From Cordylochernes scorpioides (lineage: Eukaryota > Arthropoda > Arachnida > Pseudoscorpiones > Chernetidae), in assembly GCA_030710605.1 (NCBI GenBank), contig CP092868.1:30631363-30695362 (forward strand): DNA of 64,000 nt, given 5' to 3'. Positions 13,280-24,330 of the stretch are shown here, in pieces. Positions within the stretch are counted from its first letter, which is position 1. Every line of letters starts with the position of its first letter. The notes below the pieces were generated by a model, which was given only the letters and a program-made list of their open reading frames with translations, made no database searches and was not told where the DNA came from. The translations under genes were made by a program, and so were the position numbers.

Positions 13280-13561
13280 CTAAATATAATTAAAGGCATA
13301 TCTGTAAATATCATTTATATTTCCCCTTTCTTCCATTCTATTAATTGAAGCACATGTCTTTTGGATGAAAAAGGCTTCTTTGAATTGTCTTTTGTAATAA
13401 TTTTTTTCATAGTCCAGTGTTTTTGGGTTTTCTAAATTGAATTTATTGTGTCCTGTGTCCCTTCTGTGTTCTACAAGAGCAGAATTTTGAATTCTATCCC
13501 ACTTCAGAGCATATTTATGGTTTTCCATCCTTTCTTTTAATGTTCTGGATGTCTGTCCCAC
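13280..13561 (-). pseudogene. PLE GIY-YIG endonuclease C-terminus, left arm
   Basis: Mirror copy of the right-arm frame with an identical 93-residue translation, so the inverted duplication is recent or homogenised. It has the same missing GIY half. Confidence 0.85.
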
Positions 13562-13607
13562 ATATCTTTGATATGAAGTTAAGTGTGAGAAGTGTGATCA
13601 AAGATAT

Positions 13608-13889
13608 GTGGGACAGACATCCAGAACATTAAAAGAAAGGATGGAAAACCATAAATATGCTCTGAAGTGGGATAGAATTCAAAATTCTGCTCTTGTAGAA
13701 CACAGAAGGGACACAGGACACAATAAATTCAATTTAGAAAACCCAAAAACACTGGACTATGAAAAAAATTATTACAAAAGACAGTTCAAAGAAGCCTTTT
13801 TCATCCAAAAGACATGTGCTTCAATTAATAGAATGGAAGAAAGGGGAAATATAAATGATATTTACAGATATGCCTTTAATTATATTTAG
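13608..13889 (+). pseudogene. PLE GIY-YIG endonuclease C-terminus, right arm
   Basis: Open frame reading YVGQTSRTLKERMENH, then LVEHRRDTGHNKF and EAFFIQK to a stop. YVG is the YIG half of the GIY-YIG motif, followed by the catalytic-type Arg and the His spacing of Penelope endonucleases. Just upstream in frame is KCEKC, the Cys pair of the PLE zinc motif. The GIY half and the reverse transcriptase are missing because the frame starts at the palindrome centre. The 93 codons show no internal stop. As it stands it is a truncated protein. Confidence 0.85.
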
Positions 13890-14022
13890 AAAAAAAAAAA
13901 ATCCACTTTTAATTCTAAGAAGAATATTTCAAGTTGACTTAAAAACTATTTTCCTTATCTGTTATCTTGTTTAAACACTTGATAACAGGACTATATAAGA
14001 ACCTGCTGTAACATGTTTTCTC

Positions 14023-14084
14023 ATTTATTCTTTTGTCTGATGATGGTGACAATGTTGTTGCCGAAACGTCACACACTAATAAAT
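14023..14084 (+). ncRNA. Type I hammerhead ribozyme motif (PLE, right arm)
   Basis: Core CTGATGA (14037-14043), a hairpin GGTGACAA/TTGTTGCC (stem II), then GAAAC and GTC (14063-14070). Stem I pairs ATTTATT with AATAAAT and TGT with ACA across an internal loop, typical of type I. Stem III is a loopless ACGU palindrome, so it can form only between two molecules. One unpaired T sits between the core and stem II in nearly all copies. Predicted cut after C14070. Confidence 0.8.
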
Positions 14085-14375
14085 TATTTGGATTAGGTCT
14101 TATTTTCTTTTATTATAATCTATAATCCAAATTGTGCTTTATCACGAATATCAGAAAAATATGCATCAACCAAGTACATATTTGATCTTCCAGTCATGGA
14201 TCATTCTCACAAAAAAAAATTGAAAATGCATTGGAACCCTATTATAATAACATCTTTTTATTTAAAAAAAACTTGGTTAAAATATATCTCTATGGTCCCT
14301 ATTGTTTCAATTGTGGTTATAACAGTATAAAATCAGGATATGCCCATGTTATTATTGTTTGTTACTTCACATGTG

Positions 14376-14655
14376 TAGACCGTTTTCGATTGCTACGACC
14401 CAGGTTCGATTCCCGCATTGGACACTTTTTTTTCTGATTTAAAAAAAAATGCTCCAATGGCTTCCGATTCTTGCAAAAGTCCAACCCCACCGAGCGAATG
14501 CATGTAACCAAATAGGGCTCTGGTACATTTGTAAGTGCAAAGTCAAACTGATTTTGAGATGTGTAGACATGTGGTGTACTTACAGTAAAAGCAGTCGCCA
14601 ACTTCTACCCACCATGATTATCATGGCTTGTACCACGTGTACAAGGAACAAAAAA
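14376..14655 (+). mobile_element. tRNA-derived SINE copy
   Basis: Box B GGTTCGATTCCCGCATTGG and the body through TGTACCACGTGTAC are present; the first part of the tRNA-like head is lost. Confidence 0.8.
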
Positions 14656-15139
14656 TCGTTTGTTACACATGCATTTCTACAATATTTGACTTATTCAGAT
14701 GACAAAATTTGGCAGCATATAGAGTGAAATAGTTAGGTCTAAAATAAGTATTATAGTTTTAATCCATAATATGCAAATTAATTTGATAACAGGACTTATT
14801 TGCATATATTCCATTAATTCATCATACTTAACATAATATTTGACCAACCCAAATGGAATTTTGATATACTAGTGTTAGGACTGGATAGTCACTGTCATAG
14901 TTTCAACTATAGACTATGCAAAATAGTCAGATAAAAACCTAATTTAATTTATAATGTGGCTTTATATGTTTTATTGTGCTTTTAATGTGGCTTTATGATT
15001 GTAAAACAACGTTTGACAATTTTTACCACAAATGTTTCTTTTGAATGAAAAATCATAATTTATTTTAAGGAAAAATAACGACTATTTCTATCCTTAGGGA
15101 TGAGGTATGAATTGTGAAGAATAATGATGAACGGAAAAA

Positions 15140-15220
15140 TAAAAGTGTCCAGGGATGGGAATTGAACCCACAGTGTTCGGCTTATCGGGGAGATGCCATG
15201 TCCGTTCGTTAAAACAAAAA
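15140..15220 (-). repeat. tRNA-like SINE relic
   Basis: Minus strand: GGCATCTCCCCGATAAGCC, then GGGTTCAATTCCCATCC, resembling a D-arm/box B pair. Not a folded tRNA gene. Confidence 0.4.
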
Positions 15221-15449
15221 CCAAATTTATCTACTCCATTTGTTTCACATACATTGCCATAATATTTGCTTTGTCAGGATGAACCTTTGACACAATATAG
15301 GGAATGAACATATTAATTTAAATGAGAAGGACAAAAGGTAAGGGGACAGGACGCAAAAGAAGGAACTATTTGTCACATGATGTTTTTTTTTTTGTGAAAA
15401 GGCCTAAAAATACTGTGTCTAGTGTCGCATTTTTAGACTTACATATGTA

Positions 15450-15753
15450 CAGTAGAACCTCCCTACGAGGACACCTCTTCCTAGGACTATTTTTATTGCC
15501 AAAATACCATTTTACTAAATAGCAGTTCTGTGGTAGAAAGACAACTCTCTTAGCTCTGCAACTAGGTGTTCTCTATTAGAGAGAAGTTCTATATACAGTA
15601 GAACCTCCATGAGAGGACACTCTTGCTAGAGGATACCTCTCTATAAAGGACAGTTTTCATCACCAAAATTACCATTTTTACTAATTAGCAACTCTCCAGT
15701 AAAAGGACACTTTGAATTTGTAACTGGGTGTCCTTTACAGAGAGGTTCTACTG
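15450..15753 (+). mobile_element. Two adjacent CAGTAGAACCTCC MITEs
   Basis: Copies at 15450-15592 and 15596-15753. Ends CAGTAGAACCTCC...GAGGTTCTACTG flanked by TA, typical of pogo/Tc1-like MITEs. Interior GAGGACAC..CTCT repeats fold back. Confidence 0.8.
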
Positions 15754-16209
15754 TATACTGAATTTCTTTTTATTAGTTTTTCTTTAAACATGCCTATAGA
15801 TATGTTCTTAATTCTAAATAATTTGACATTATGATTTTTTTTTATGTCAAAGATACTTTGTGGTACAGTCTTGGAATATTTCATATATAGAATCGCTGAA
15901 AGTTCCTAAGATAAGTTCTATAATGATACCTGGACAAAGAAGACTCCAAATAATTGACAATATTCACAAAAATGAAAAAATAGAATAAAATGCACAAAGT
16001 GAACAAATTTTAAAAAAGGAATCTCCTGATTGTGCAAATGAGAATGTTGCTGAAGTAGTTTGCACCATTTATCAAAATAAATTATCAACAAATTGTTGAT
16101 GTTTTAATTCTTCCAGAATTTTGGAAAAATACCTTTTCTTATGGAAAGGTATATATAGAGAAAGCTATGCAGAGTGCCATGAACAGATAAAAAGGAGAAA
16201 TATTTCAAT

Positions 16210-16412
16210 CTTATATGAACACAAGGTAATAAGACCAAATCCAATTAAATAAATAGTGTTGACGTTTTGGTAACAGCGTTGACTCCATTCAGTACTTTTG
16301 TCTGAAGATGGTAACAAAGCTGTTACCGAAACGTCACACACTATTTATTTGGATTTGGTCTTATTATTACTTTGTTTTTATAATCTATAATCCAAATTGT
16401 GCCTTATCAATC
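16210..16412 (+). repeat. PLE fold-back repeat with complete hammerhead core
   Basis: A partial left arm meets a complete right arm ending ...CAAATTGTGCCTTATC. The plus-strand hammerhead core is at 16291-16345. No target duplication was recognised. Confidence 0.7.
16291..16345 (+). ncRNA. Hammerhead motif, CTGAAGA subtype
   Basis: CTGAAGA (position 7 is free in the core), hairpin GGTAACA/TGTTACC, GAAACGTC, and stem I pairs AGTA/TATT and TGT/ACA around an internal loop. Confidence 0.7.
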
Positions 16413-16434
16413 TTATATGAAATTAATCCTGGTA

Positions 16435-16680
16435 GAATTCCAAATATGCAAATAAAGATTGACCTACTTTGAACACGCAATGATAGCAAATGGTTTAGAA
16501 AAGATGTTGATTTTGGGGAAAATTGGTGAGAGAAAGACCTGCAATGAGCTGGCTAGAATGGGTCAAGAAAGCTACCAGGTCACTGGAAGAGCTGCAAGTG
16601 ATGGTCAATAACAGATCAAATTTGAGACAATTTGTTCATATAGTCACCAAAATATGACTTGATGGAAGCTAACAAAGAAC
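16435..16680 (+). pseudogene. LINE-type reverse transcriptase C-terminal remnant
   Basis: A broken plus-strand frame recalls the F.H..R..GLEK..LGKI..R..R end of RTE/CR1-like proteins (YFEHAMIANGLEKMLILGKI), with stops and shifts. A second remnant is at 20680-20900. Confidence 0.55.
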
Positions 16681-16987
16681 TAACCTTTTCTCTATAAATC
16701 ATGGAAAGCCAACCATGTACACATTTCAGAATGATAGCCCTGTTAGTGTAGTAAAAGTTGTACCACAAAAAAATACTTTGGTCCTAAAGGCATCCGGACA
16801 AATCAAGAAAGGATGAGATGGATCAAGAAATGGATGCAAATAATAAACTATATGAAAAATAGAACTTTGTAAAAGTGCATATTAGGTGATAAAATGAAGA
16901 AAAAGATGCATCTCTTCTGAATGATGCAACTGAACACTTCTGACAGCTTGAGTCAAAAATGGCCAATTTTTTAAAGTTAATTGTTGG

Positions 16988-17137
16988 TTGTTAGGGCACA
17001 ATTTGGATTATAGATTATAAACACAAGGTAATAAGACCAAATAAATAAATAAATAGTGTGTGATGTTTCGGTAACAACGCCGTTACCGAAACGTCACACA
17101 CTATTTATTTGGATTTGGTCTTATTACCTTGTGTTAA
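16988..17137. repeat. PLE fold-back repeat, cores fused into one palindrome
   Basis: The arms meet at GTTTCGGTAAC...GTTACCGAAAC with no CTGANGA box; no target duplication was recognised. Confidence 0.65.
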
Positions 17138-17286
17138 TGAATGGTTAATATTTATTCCAATAGACAATTCAAAACCTTTATTGGCAATGGTTAACGAATA
17201 AATAAAAATGATGAAATAGCTACAAAAAGGGTGATGGATACATTCTTCAGCCAGAGGGCTTTCCCACCAAGATAGAATCCTCCTCC

Positions 17287-18110
17287 ATGCAGGGAAGCAA
17301 TCGCCTAGAGCAGAGACATGTTGTTTCTTATCCCCTTATGCAGAGATTACATGAATTCCAGGAGTCCATGCTCCTAGAGCAGAGACATGTTGCTGTTTCT
17401 TATCCCCTTGTGCAAAGATTACAGGAATTCCATGAGTCCATGCTCCTAGAGCAGAGACATGTTGCTGTTTCTTATCCCCTTGTGCAAAGATTACAGGAAT
17501 TCCATGAGTCCATGCTCCTAGAGCAGAGACATGTTGTTTCTTATCCCCTTATGCAGAGATTACATGAATTCCATGAGTCCATGCTCCTAGAGCAAAGACA
17601 TGTTGCTGTTTCTTATCCCCTTATGCAGAGATTACAGGAATTCCATGAGTCCATGCTCCTAGAGCAGAGACATGTTGCTGTTTCTTATCCCCTTGTGCAA
17701 AGATTACAGGAATTCCATGAGTCCATGCTCCTAGAGCAAAGACATGTTGCTGTTTCTTATCCCCTTGTGCAAAGATTACAGGAATTCCATGAGTCCATGC
17801 TCCTAGAGCAAAGACATGTTGCTGTTTCTTATCCCCTTGTGCAAAGATTACAGGAATTCCATGAGTCCATGCTCCTAGAGCAAAGACATGTTGCTGTTTC
17901 TTATCCCCTTGTGCAAAGATTACAGGAATTCCATGAGTCCATGCTCCTAGAGCAAAGACATGTTGCTGTTTCTTATCCCCTTGTGCAAAGATTACAGGAA
18001 TTCCATGAGTCCATGCTCCTAGAGCAAAGACATGTTGCTGTTTCTTATCCCCTTGTGCAAAGATTACAGGAATTCCATGAGTCCATGCTCCTAGAGCAAA
18101 GACATGTTGT
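17287..18110 (-). repeat. 72-bp minisatellite made from a LINE 3' tail
   Basis: Eleven units with the TTTCTTATCCCCTTGTGCAA core of the LINE tail seen (in this orientation) at 19730, 35790 and 56400, plus CATGCTCCTAGAGCAGAGAC. Units are 72 bp or 69 bp (one GCT lost), so one plus-strand frame stays open for 288 codons (LEQRHVAVSYPLVQ repeats). Coding is unlikely. Confidence 0.9.
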
Positions 18111-18142
18111 TATTTATAGATTGAAAAATTTCTGGGAGGAAA

Positions 18143-18318
18143 TTGATCCATAGAAGCATAGGGCGCCTCTCCCGTCAAAATAAACGTCAAAACCTGACGC
18201 CATCTATTGACAATCGCCGCAAACTAGCGGCCTCGGGTCGGTGACAAAGCCACAACACCAGATGGCATCAGGTTTTGACGTTTATTTTGACGGGAGAGGC
18301 GCCCTATGCTTCTATGGA
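18143..18318. repeat. Fold-back MITE, second copy
   Basis: Same arms and same centre, inverted. It lies at the right edge of the 72-bp minisatellite. Confidence 0.8.
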
Positions 18319-18439
18319 TGTTGTTGTTTTTTATCCCCTTGTGTAAAGATTACACGAATTCCAATGGAATGGGGTGTAGCTTTTGTTGATCATGGCACCA
18401 TGATCCAGGTACACTTTGGTGTAAGTCTGACTTTCAGCA

Positions 18440-18550
18440 GAGACATAAGGTAATAAGACCAAGTCCAAATAAATAGTTATGATGCTTCGATAACAGCATT
18501 GTTACCATTATTTGGTGTTATTATGTTTCTAATCTATAATTCAAATTGTT
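18440..18550 (-). repeat. Highly degraded PLE arm
   Basis: AAGGTAATAAGACCAAGTCC, a remnant of the stem II hairpin and AATCTATAATTCAAATTG are recognisable; the core is lost. Confidence 0.5.
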
Positions 18551-18627
18551 ACGGTACCAATCATCCCAAGTTGAAAATGGTGTCATATTACTAAATTCAA
18601 TGAAAAATTTCATGTTACATTTTTTTT

Positions 18628-18887
18628 GGGGGTCGGTGGAAGGCTGGTTCGATTCCCGCATTGGACACTTTTTTCTGATTTAAATTTTTTTAATTCTCCA
18701 ATGGCCCCCAATTCTTGCAAAAGTCCAACCCCACCAGCGAGTGCAAGTAACCAAACGGGGCTCTGGCATACTTTGTAAGTGCAAAGTCAAACTGCTTTTC
18801 ACATGTGTAGACATGTGGTGCACTTACAGTAAAAGCAGTCACTAACTACCCACCATGATTATCATGGCCCCCGTGTACTAGGGATAA
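18628..18887 (+). mobile_element. tRNA-derived SINE copy with internal deletion of the head
   Basis: GGGGGTCGGTGGAAGGCTGG joins directly to TTCGATTCCCG, removing the region between boxes A and B. Confidence 0.8.
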
Positions 18888-18892
18888 TTTAA

Positions 18893-19118
18893 TAATGAGG
18901 CACAATTTGGATTATAGATTATAAACACAAGGTAATAAGACCAAATCCAAATAAATAAATAGTGTGCGACGTTTCGGTAACAGAGTTGTTACCATCTTCA
19001 GACAATTCATGATGTGTAGATTTGATGATTCAGCACTTTTGTCTGAAGATGGTAACAACGCTGTTACCGAAAGGTCACACACTTTTTTATTTATTTGGAT
19101 TTGGTCTCATTACCTTGA
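18893..19118. mobile_element. PLE fold-back element with 12-bp target duplication
   Basis: Inverted arms carrying CTGAAGA-type hammerhead motifs, flanked by GGGATAATTTAA (18881-18892, 19119-19130). The left duplication overlaps the end of a SINE. The plus arm core has GAAAGGTC, damaging stem III. Confidence 0.8.
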
Positions 19119-19880
19119 GGGATAATTTAAAAAAAAAAAGTTACATTTTGTGTTATGCTACAACTAGCATTATGGCTCAGTCAACCAATCGAGTTCACAC
19201 AATCTTGCATATGATCAGTCATATCACTTCACCAACTAAAACATCTTTTTGATAGATTCAATTCCATAACTCTTCATGTAGGATGATTAGAAATCACCCC
19301 TGTATTGACGAGTGTCATTGCATGAAAGCATGGTATATAGCTTGGCTCTTCATTTGCCAAAACTATAACCAAAAACAATACTGACAAGATTTAGAACAGG
19401 CCATCTCAATCCATTGAAGATAGAAAAACACAACAAAATCTACTCCACTTTCCCAAAATGTAGCTTGACACCTGCAGCTCCAGAACACATTTTGGCTTGT
19501 ATTAGATGTACTAAACAGGACCTTTGGGAGAGGTAGCTGCTTATCATAAAACAACTCGAGGAGCATGGACTCATGGATTTCGTGTAATCTTTACACAAGG
19601 GATAAGAAACAACAACAACAGAACCATAAACATAGCTACTAATCTATCTATGCAAAGAAGATCAAAGTAATGCTTTTTTTAATGCAGTTAATAAATTGAA
19701 TGTGTTGAAGCATTTATTGTTGTTGTTGTTGTTGTTTCTTATCCCCTTGTGTAAAGATTACACGAATTCCATGAGGAAGCATTTATTGAAAGCAATAAGT
19801 GTCTTTATTGCCCACAGATATCATTCTGCCACATTTTTACAATATATTTGGTCAAAAATTTGTCTTAGGATACAAATATC

Positions 19881-20188
19881 TTTTCTTTTTTACTTATCCC
19901 TAGTACACTGGTACAGGCCATGATAATCATGGTGGGTAGTTAGCGACTGCTTTTACTGTAAGTGCACCACATGTCTACACATGTGAAAAACAGTTTGACT
20001 TTGCACTTAGAAATATGCCAGAGCCCTTTTTGGTTACTTGCACTTGCTAGTGGGGTTGGACTTTTGCGAGAATCGGGGGCCATTGAAGCATTTTTTTTTA
20101 AACAGAAAAAAGTATCCAATGCGGGAATCGAACCCGGGTCGTAGTGGTCGAAAACCAAACGGTTTAACCAGCCTTCCACCGACCCCCC
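19881..20188 (-). mobile_element. Full-length tRNA-derived SINE copy
   Basis: Complete from the T-rich tail complement to GACCCCCC. It lies in copy 1 of the segmental duplication. Confidence 0.88.
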
Positions 20189-20378
20189 AAAAAAAAATAG
20201 CTACTAATCTCTCTATGCAAAAAAGATCAAAGTAATGCTTTATTTTAATGTAGTTAATAAATTGAATACTTTAATGCATTTGTTCAAAGGTAGAAGTATC
20301 TTTATTGCCCACATATATCATTCTATCACATTTTTACAATATATTTGGTGAAAAATTTGTCTTAGGATACAAATATCT

Positions 20379-20641
20379 TTTTTTTTTTACTTATCCCTAG
20401 TACACGTGGTACAGGTCACGATAATCATGGTGGGTAGAAGTTGGCTACTGCTTCTACTGTAAGTGCACCACATGTCTACACATGTTAAAAGCAGTTTGAC
20501 TTTGCACTTAGAAATATGCCAGAGCCCTTTTTGGTTACTTGCACTTGCTAGTGGGGTTGGACTTTTGCGAGAATCGGGGGCTATTGAAGCATTTTTTTTT
20601 TAAACAGAAAAAAAGTGTCCAATGCAGGAATCGAACCCGGG
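20379..20641 (-). mobile_element. 5'-truncated SINE with 11-bp target duplication
   Basis: It ends just past box B. TACAAATATCT flanks it (20368-20378, 20642-20652), so it inserted already truncated, independently of the neighbouring SINE. Confidence 0.85.
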
Positions 20642-21387
20642 TACAAATATCTAAAATTACAGTATAAAAAACTAAGACCTCCCTTTGGACATATAATGAG
20701 AACAAATGATTTAGAAAAGATGCATAGTTGTGGAAAATTGAAGGAAGAGAGGAAGACCTGCAATCAGATAACTAGAAAGGGGTAAAGAAAGCTATTAGAA
20801 GGTCACTGGATAAGCTGCAAGTTAGGTTACTTAACAGATCATATTGGAGAATATTTGTCCATATAGGTACTAATAGTCGAACTTGACTTGATGAATGCTA
20901 ACAACAAAGTAGGCTTTTCATTCAATCAATTTTACATACTGCAGTTACTTTTCTTTCAAAGTGTGCCTGGATCATGGTACCATGATCAACAAAAGCTGCA
21001 CCCCATTCCATGAATGAACTCATGGACCTTACAACCCTGAACACTCGGATTTTCCTGGAAAATCTCTTGAAGATTTCTTGAAAAAGCCATGGTCCACTTG
21101 TGCTATGTGAGCAGAAGAACTTCAATTGACTTGTTCCATATGTAAATACCTGTTTTCTTTCCTCTTTCGCTCTCCACTTCTCCCATCCATATTTCCAAAT
21201 TTTATTTATTTATTTATTTTTAAATCCTTCTTATTTCTTTATTTTTTCTTATAATCTGTATATATTTACCATATGTATATATTCTTTCACCATTTTTATT
21301 TCCCACTTTCTCCGTTTTGTAACCCCAAGGAGAATCCTCTGTAAGACCTGTGTGTCTTAATAAAGGCTTTCGTGTGTGTGTGTGTGA

Positions 21388-22003
21388 ATGAACTCATGGA
21401 ATTTATGTAATCTTTACACAAGGGGATAAGAAACAACAACAACAGTACAAGGCAAAATCAGACTTTCACCAAAGTGTGCCTGGATCATGGTGCCATGATC
21501 AATGAAAGCTGCACCCCATTCCATGAATGAACTCATGGAATCTGTGTAATCTTTACACATGGGGATAAGAAACAACAACAACAGTACAAGGCAAAATCAG
21601 ACTTTCACCAAAGTGTGCCTGGATCATGGTGCCATGATCAACCAAAGCTGCACCCTTACACTCCATTCCATGAATTAACTCATGGAATTGGTGTAATCTT
21701 TACACAAGGGGATAAGAAACAACAACAGTACAAGGCAAAGTCAGACTTTCACCAAAGTATGCCTGGATCATGGTACCATGATCAACGAAAGCTACACTCC
21801 TACACCCTATTCTATGAATGAACTCATGAAATTGGTGCAATCTTTACACAAGGGGATAAGAAACAACAACAACAGTACAAGGCAAAGTCAGACTTTCACC
21901 AAAGTGTGCCCTGGATCAATGAAAGCTGCACCACTACACCCCATTCTATCAATGAACTCATGGAATTCGTGTAATCTTTACACAAGGGGATAAGAAACAA
22001 CAA
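21388..22003 (+). repeat. Tandem array of LINE tail and 3' UTR segment, about 130-bp unit
   Basis: About five units alternate ACTCATGGAAT..TAATCTTTACACAAGGGGATAAGAAACAAC with AGACTTTCACCAAAGTGTGCC and GATCATGGTGCCATGATCAA. Single copies of the same junction occur near 27410-27600 and 38520-38640. Confidence 0.85.
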
Positions 22004-22140
22004 CTTCCCTTTCAAAATACCATCTTTAATTTAATTGCCTATTATTCAACCACATTGATAAGATTTTTTATTATCTATAGAATTTTATAAAATCCGATTA
22101 TATTTAACTTGTGTTCTATTGGTGAATCATTATACCAGGT

Positions 22141-22200
22141 TTTCTCCTGTAGAAGGGCGTTCATGCCTGAAAGCTATAGAATAAAAATGTTTTGAAAAGA
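22141..22200 (+). repeat. Hammerhead-like relic (CTGTAGA subtype)
   Basis: CTGTAGA, hairpin GGGC/GCCT, GAAAGCT with an AGCT palindrome, then AATAAAAATG. The second conserved A is T, so cleavage is doubtful. Similar sequence at 31713-31760 (+), 59003-59040 (-), 41755-41790 (-) and, more distantly, 23300-23345 (+). Confidence 0.4.
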
Positions 22201-22469
22201 CACTTTTCCTTGGAGGAATGATTAATTTTAATCAACACTGATAAGAGTCAACAGCCCAAAACATCTACATGATTGGTTTTCCTTGATATTCAAAGAAAAA
22301 GTTGTAGACCAACTTTGAAAATAGATTTTTTAAAAACTAACATGTAGCTTATATATTTTTGAAATATGACACAAACCCATTGGCAACATTTAGTTGCATA
22401 GTCAGGAAGTAGGTACCCTTGTTGGCAATATAAAAAGTTGCCATATAACATTTTAACCAGGAATCTATA

Positions 22470-22785
22470 ATATCTTTTTTTTTATTATCCCTAGTACACA
22501 TGGTACAAGCCATGATAATCATGGTGGGTAGTTAGCGACTGCTTTTATTGTAAGTACATCACATGTCTACACATGTGTAAAGCAGTTCAACTTGGCACTT
22601 ACAAATATGCTAGAGCTCTATTTAGTTACTTGCACTCACTGGTGGAGTTGGAAGTTTTGCAAGAATCAGGGACCATTGGAGCAATCTTTTTTCAGAAAAA
22701 AAAAAAAAAAGCCCAATGCGGGATTTGATCCTGGGTTGTGACAGTCAAAAACCGACAGTTTATACCACTTATTCACTGACCCCTA
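22470..22785 (-). mobile_element. Diverged tRNA-derived SINE copy
   Basis: Body and box B region (GGATTTGATCCTGGG on the complement) recognisable over the full length. Confidence 0.8.
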
Positions 22786-22796
22786 GGTTGAATTTA

Positions 22797-23105
22797 TTTT
22801 TAATATCCCTAGTACACATGGTACAGGCCATGATAATTATGGTAGGCAGTAGTTAGTGACTGCTTTTACTGTAAGTACACCACATGTCTACACATGTGAA
22901 AAGCAGTTCGACTTTTACACTTACAAATATACTAGAGCTACATTTGGTTACTTGCACTCACTAGTGGGCTTCAAGTTTCGCAAGAATCAAGGGCCATTGA
23001 AGCTATCTTTTTTTCAGAAAAAAAAAAGACCCAATGCGGGATTTAATCCCAGGTTGTGGCTATCAGAAACACGTGGTTTATACCAATTGTTCACCAACAT
23101 CTATA
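22797..23105 (-). mobile_element. Diverged tRNA-derived SINE copy
   Basis: Adjacent to the previous copy in the same orientation, with different divergence. Confidence 0.8.
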
Positions 23106-23455
23106 GATTGGAGATTTATAAGTATTATAAATGAGTTATTTCAACTTTCTTTATAATGTCTTCCATCAAAAATGAGCATTTGAAATATAGATTGCGGAAT
23201 AATTGCAATGACGATTATAAATTCTCAAGATATAATTTCAGTTGTATATATGTAAAAAACACCTACCACATCTCTATATATACTGTTGTAATTTGCTAAA
23301 TTATTGATGATGAGCTAACGCTTGAAAGCTAGCCGTTTTATATTTTTATATTAAAGAAACTTTTTGCAATTAATTTGATCGGTGTAGCACTTGAAATATT
23401 GGCAAAGTCTAGTTGCCTCTTATAACATTTCAACCAGGAAGTTATAATGTAACTT

Positions 23456-23768
23456 TTTTCTTTTTTTATTATCCCTAGTACACGTGGTACAGGCCATGAT
23501 AATCATGGTGGGTAAAAGTTGACGACTGCTTTTACTCTAAGTGTATCACATGTCTACACATGTGAAAAGCAGTTCAACTTTTGCACTTACAAATATGCCA
23601 GAACCCCATTCATTTACTTGCACTCGCTGGTGGGGTTGGACTTTTGCAAGAATCAGGGGCCATTGGAGCATTTTTTTTTTATTAGAAAAAAATGTCCAAT
23701 GCGGAATTCGATCACAGGGTCATAGCGGTCAAAACCAACGGTTTAGACCATCCTTTCACCAACCTTCT
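23456..23768 (-). mobile_element. tRNA-derived SINE copy
   Basis: Full length from ATCCCTAGTACACGTGG to the CACCAACCTTC end. Confidence 0.8.
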
Positions 23769-24330
23769 ATAGTGTAACATAAAAGATGGAAAAAAAACCA
23801 TAAATAATCACACCAAGCAATACTAAAAATATCACTTTTATGTAACATTTCTTTTTTTTCTTCAAGTAATAATAAAAATAAAGGGACTTTTTTTTTTTTC
23901 AAAGATGGATAAGAAACAAAAAAAGATGACAATAACAAAGGCTAAAGTTAGTAATCAAAGATTCACTATAGTACAAAGTTGTCCAAAAATTCTATTCATA
24001 TTTCCCTCTAGAAGAATCAATCGTGGAAAAAAATAAAGACCCGGGAAAAAGGGGTAGAAGATAGTAAATAGTCAAAAATTGGACAGGTTATTTCGGCTTT
24101 TTACAAACAATTTTTTTTTCTCAACTTTAGAAAAAGGGGAGGAAAAAAAAAAAGAAGAAGAAAATTTGCCAAAAAAAATTTGGCAATAAAAAAAAAAAAA
24201 GACTTTTTTTTTAGAAAAGTGAAAGAGCACTTGCAAAAAAAAAGCAAGCCAAAAACTTTTTAAGTGTCAACAGTGACATAGAAAAGCTCTTTTTCCAAAA
24301 TAAAAGAGCTCACAAATATACTGATTTTTT

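Larger units (their letters stand above)
13054..14145. mobile_element. Inverted-duplicated Penelope-like element end with target duplication
   Basis: Two nearly identical arms of about 520 bp face each other around a 24-bp spacer (13573-13596). Each arm holds a GIY-YIG endonuclease frame, a 3' UTR and a hammerhead-like motif. A 13-bp direct repeat GAATATCAGAAAA flanks the unit (13041-13053, 14146-14158), so the palindrome inserted as one piece. The right arm ends in the ...CAAATTGTGCTTTATC tail; the left arm is about 35 bp shorter. Confidence 0.9.
19628..20700 (+). repeat. Direct segmental duplication of about 500 bp with SINEs
   Basis: Copy 1 (19628-20197) and copy 2 (from 20198) both start TAGCTACTAATCT and share GATCAAAGTAATGCTTT, ATTGCCCACA.ATATCATTCT and TTGTCTTAGGATACAAATATC before a SINE. 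Copy 1 alone carries a 60-bp LINE-tail insert near 19720. Confidence 0.8.

Noticed and set aside
17040-17112. Active ribozyme in the fused GAAAC palindrome
   Set aside because: The CTGANGA box is missing, so only the stem II/GAAAC half remains in each orientation.
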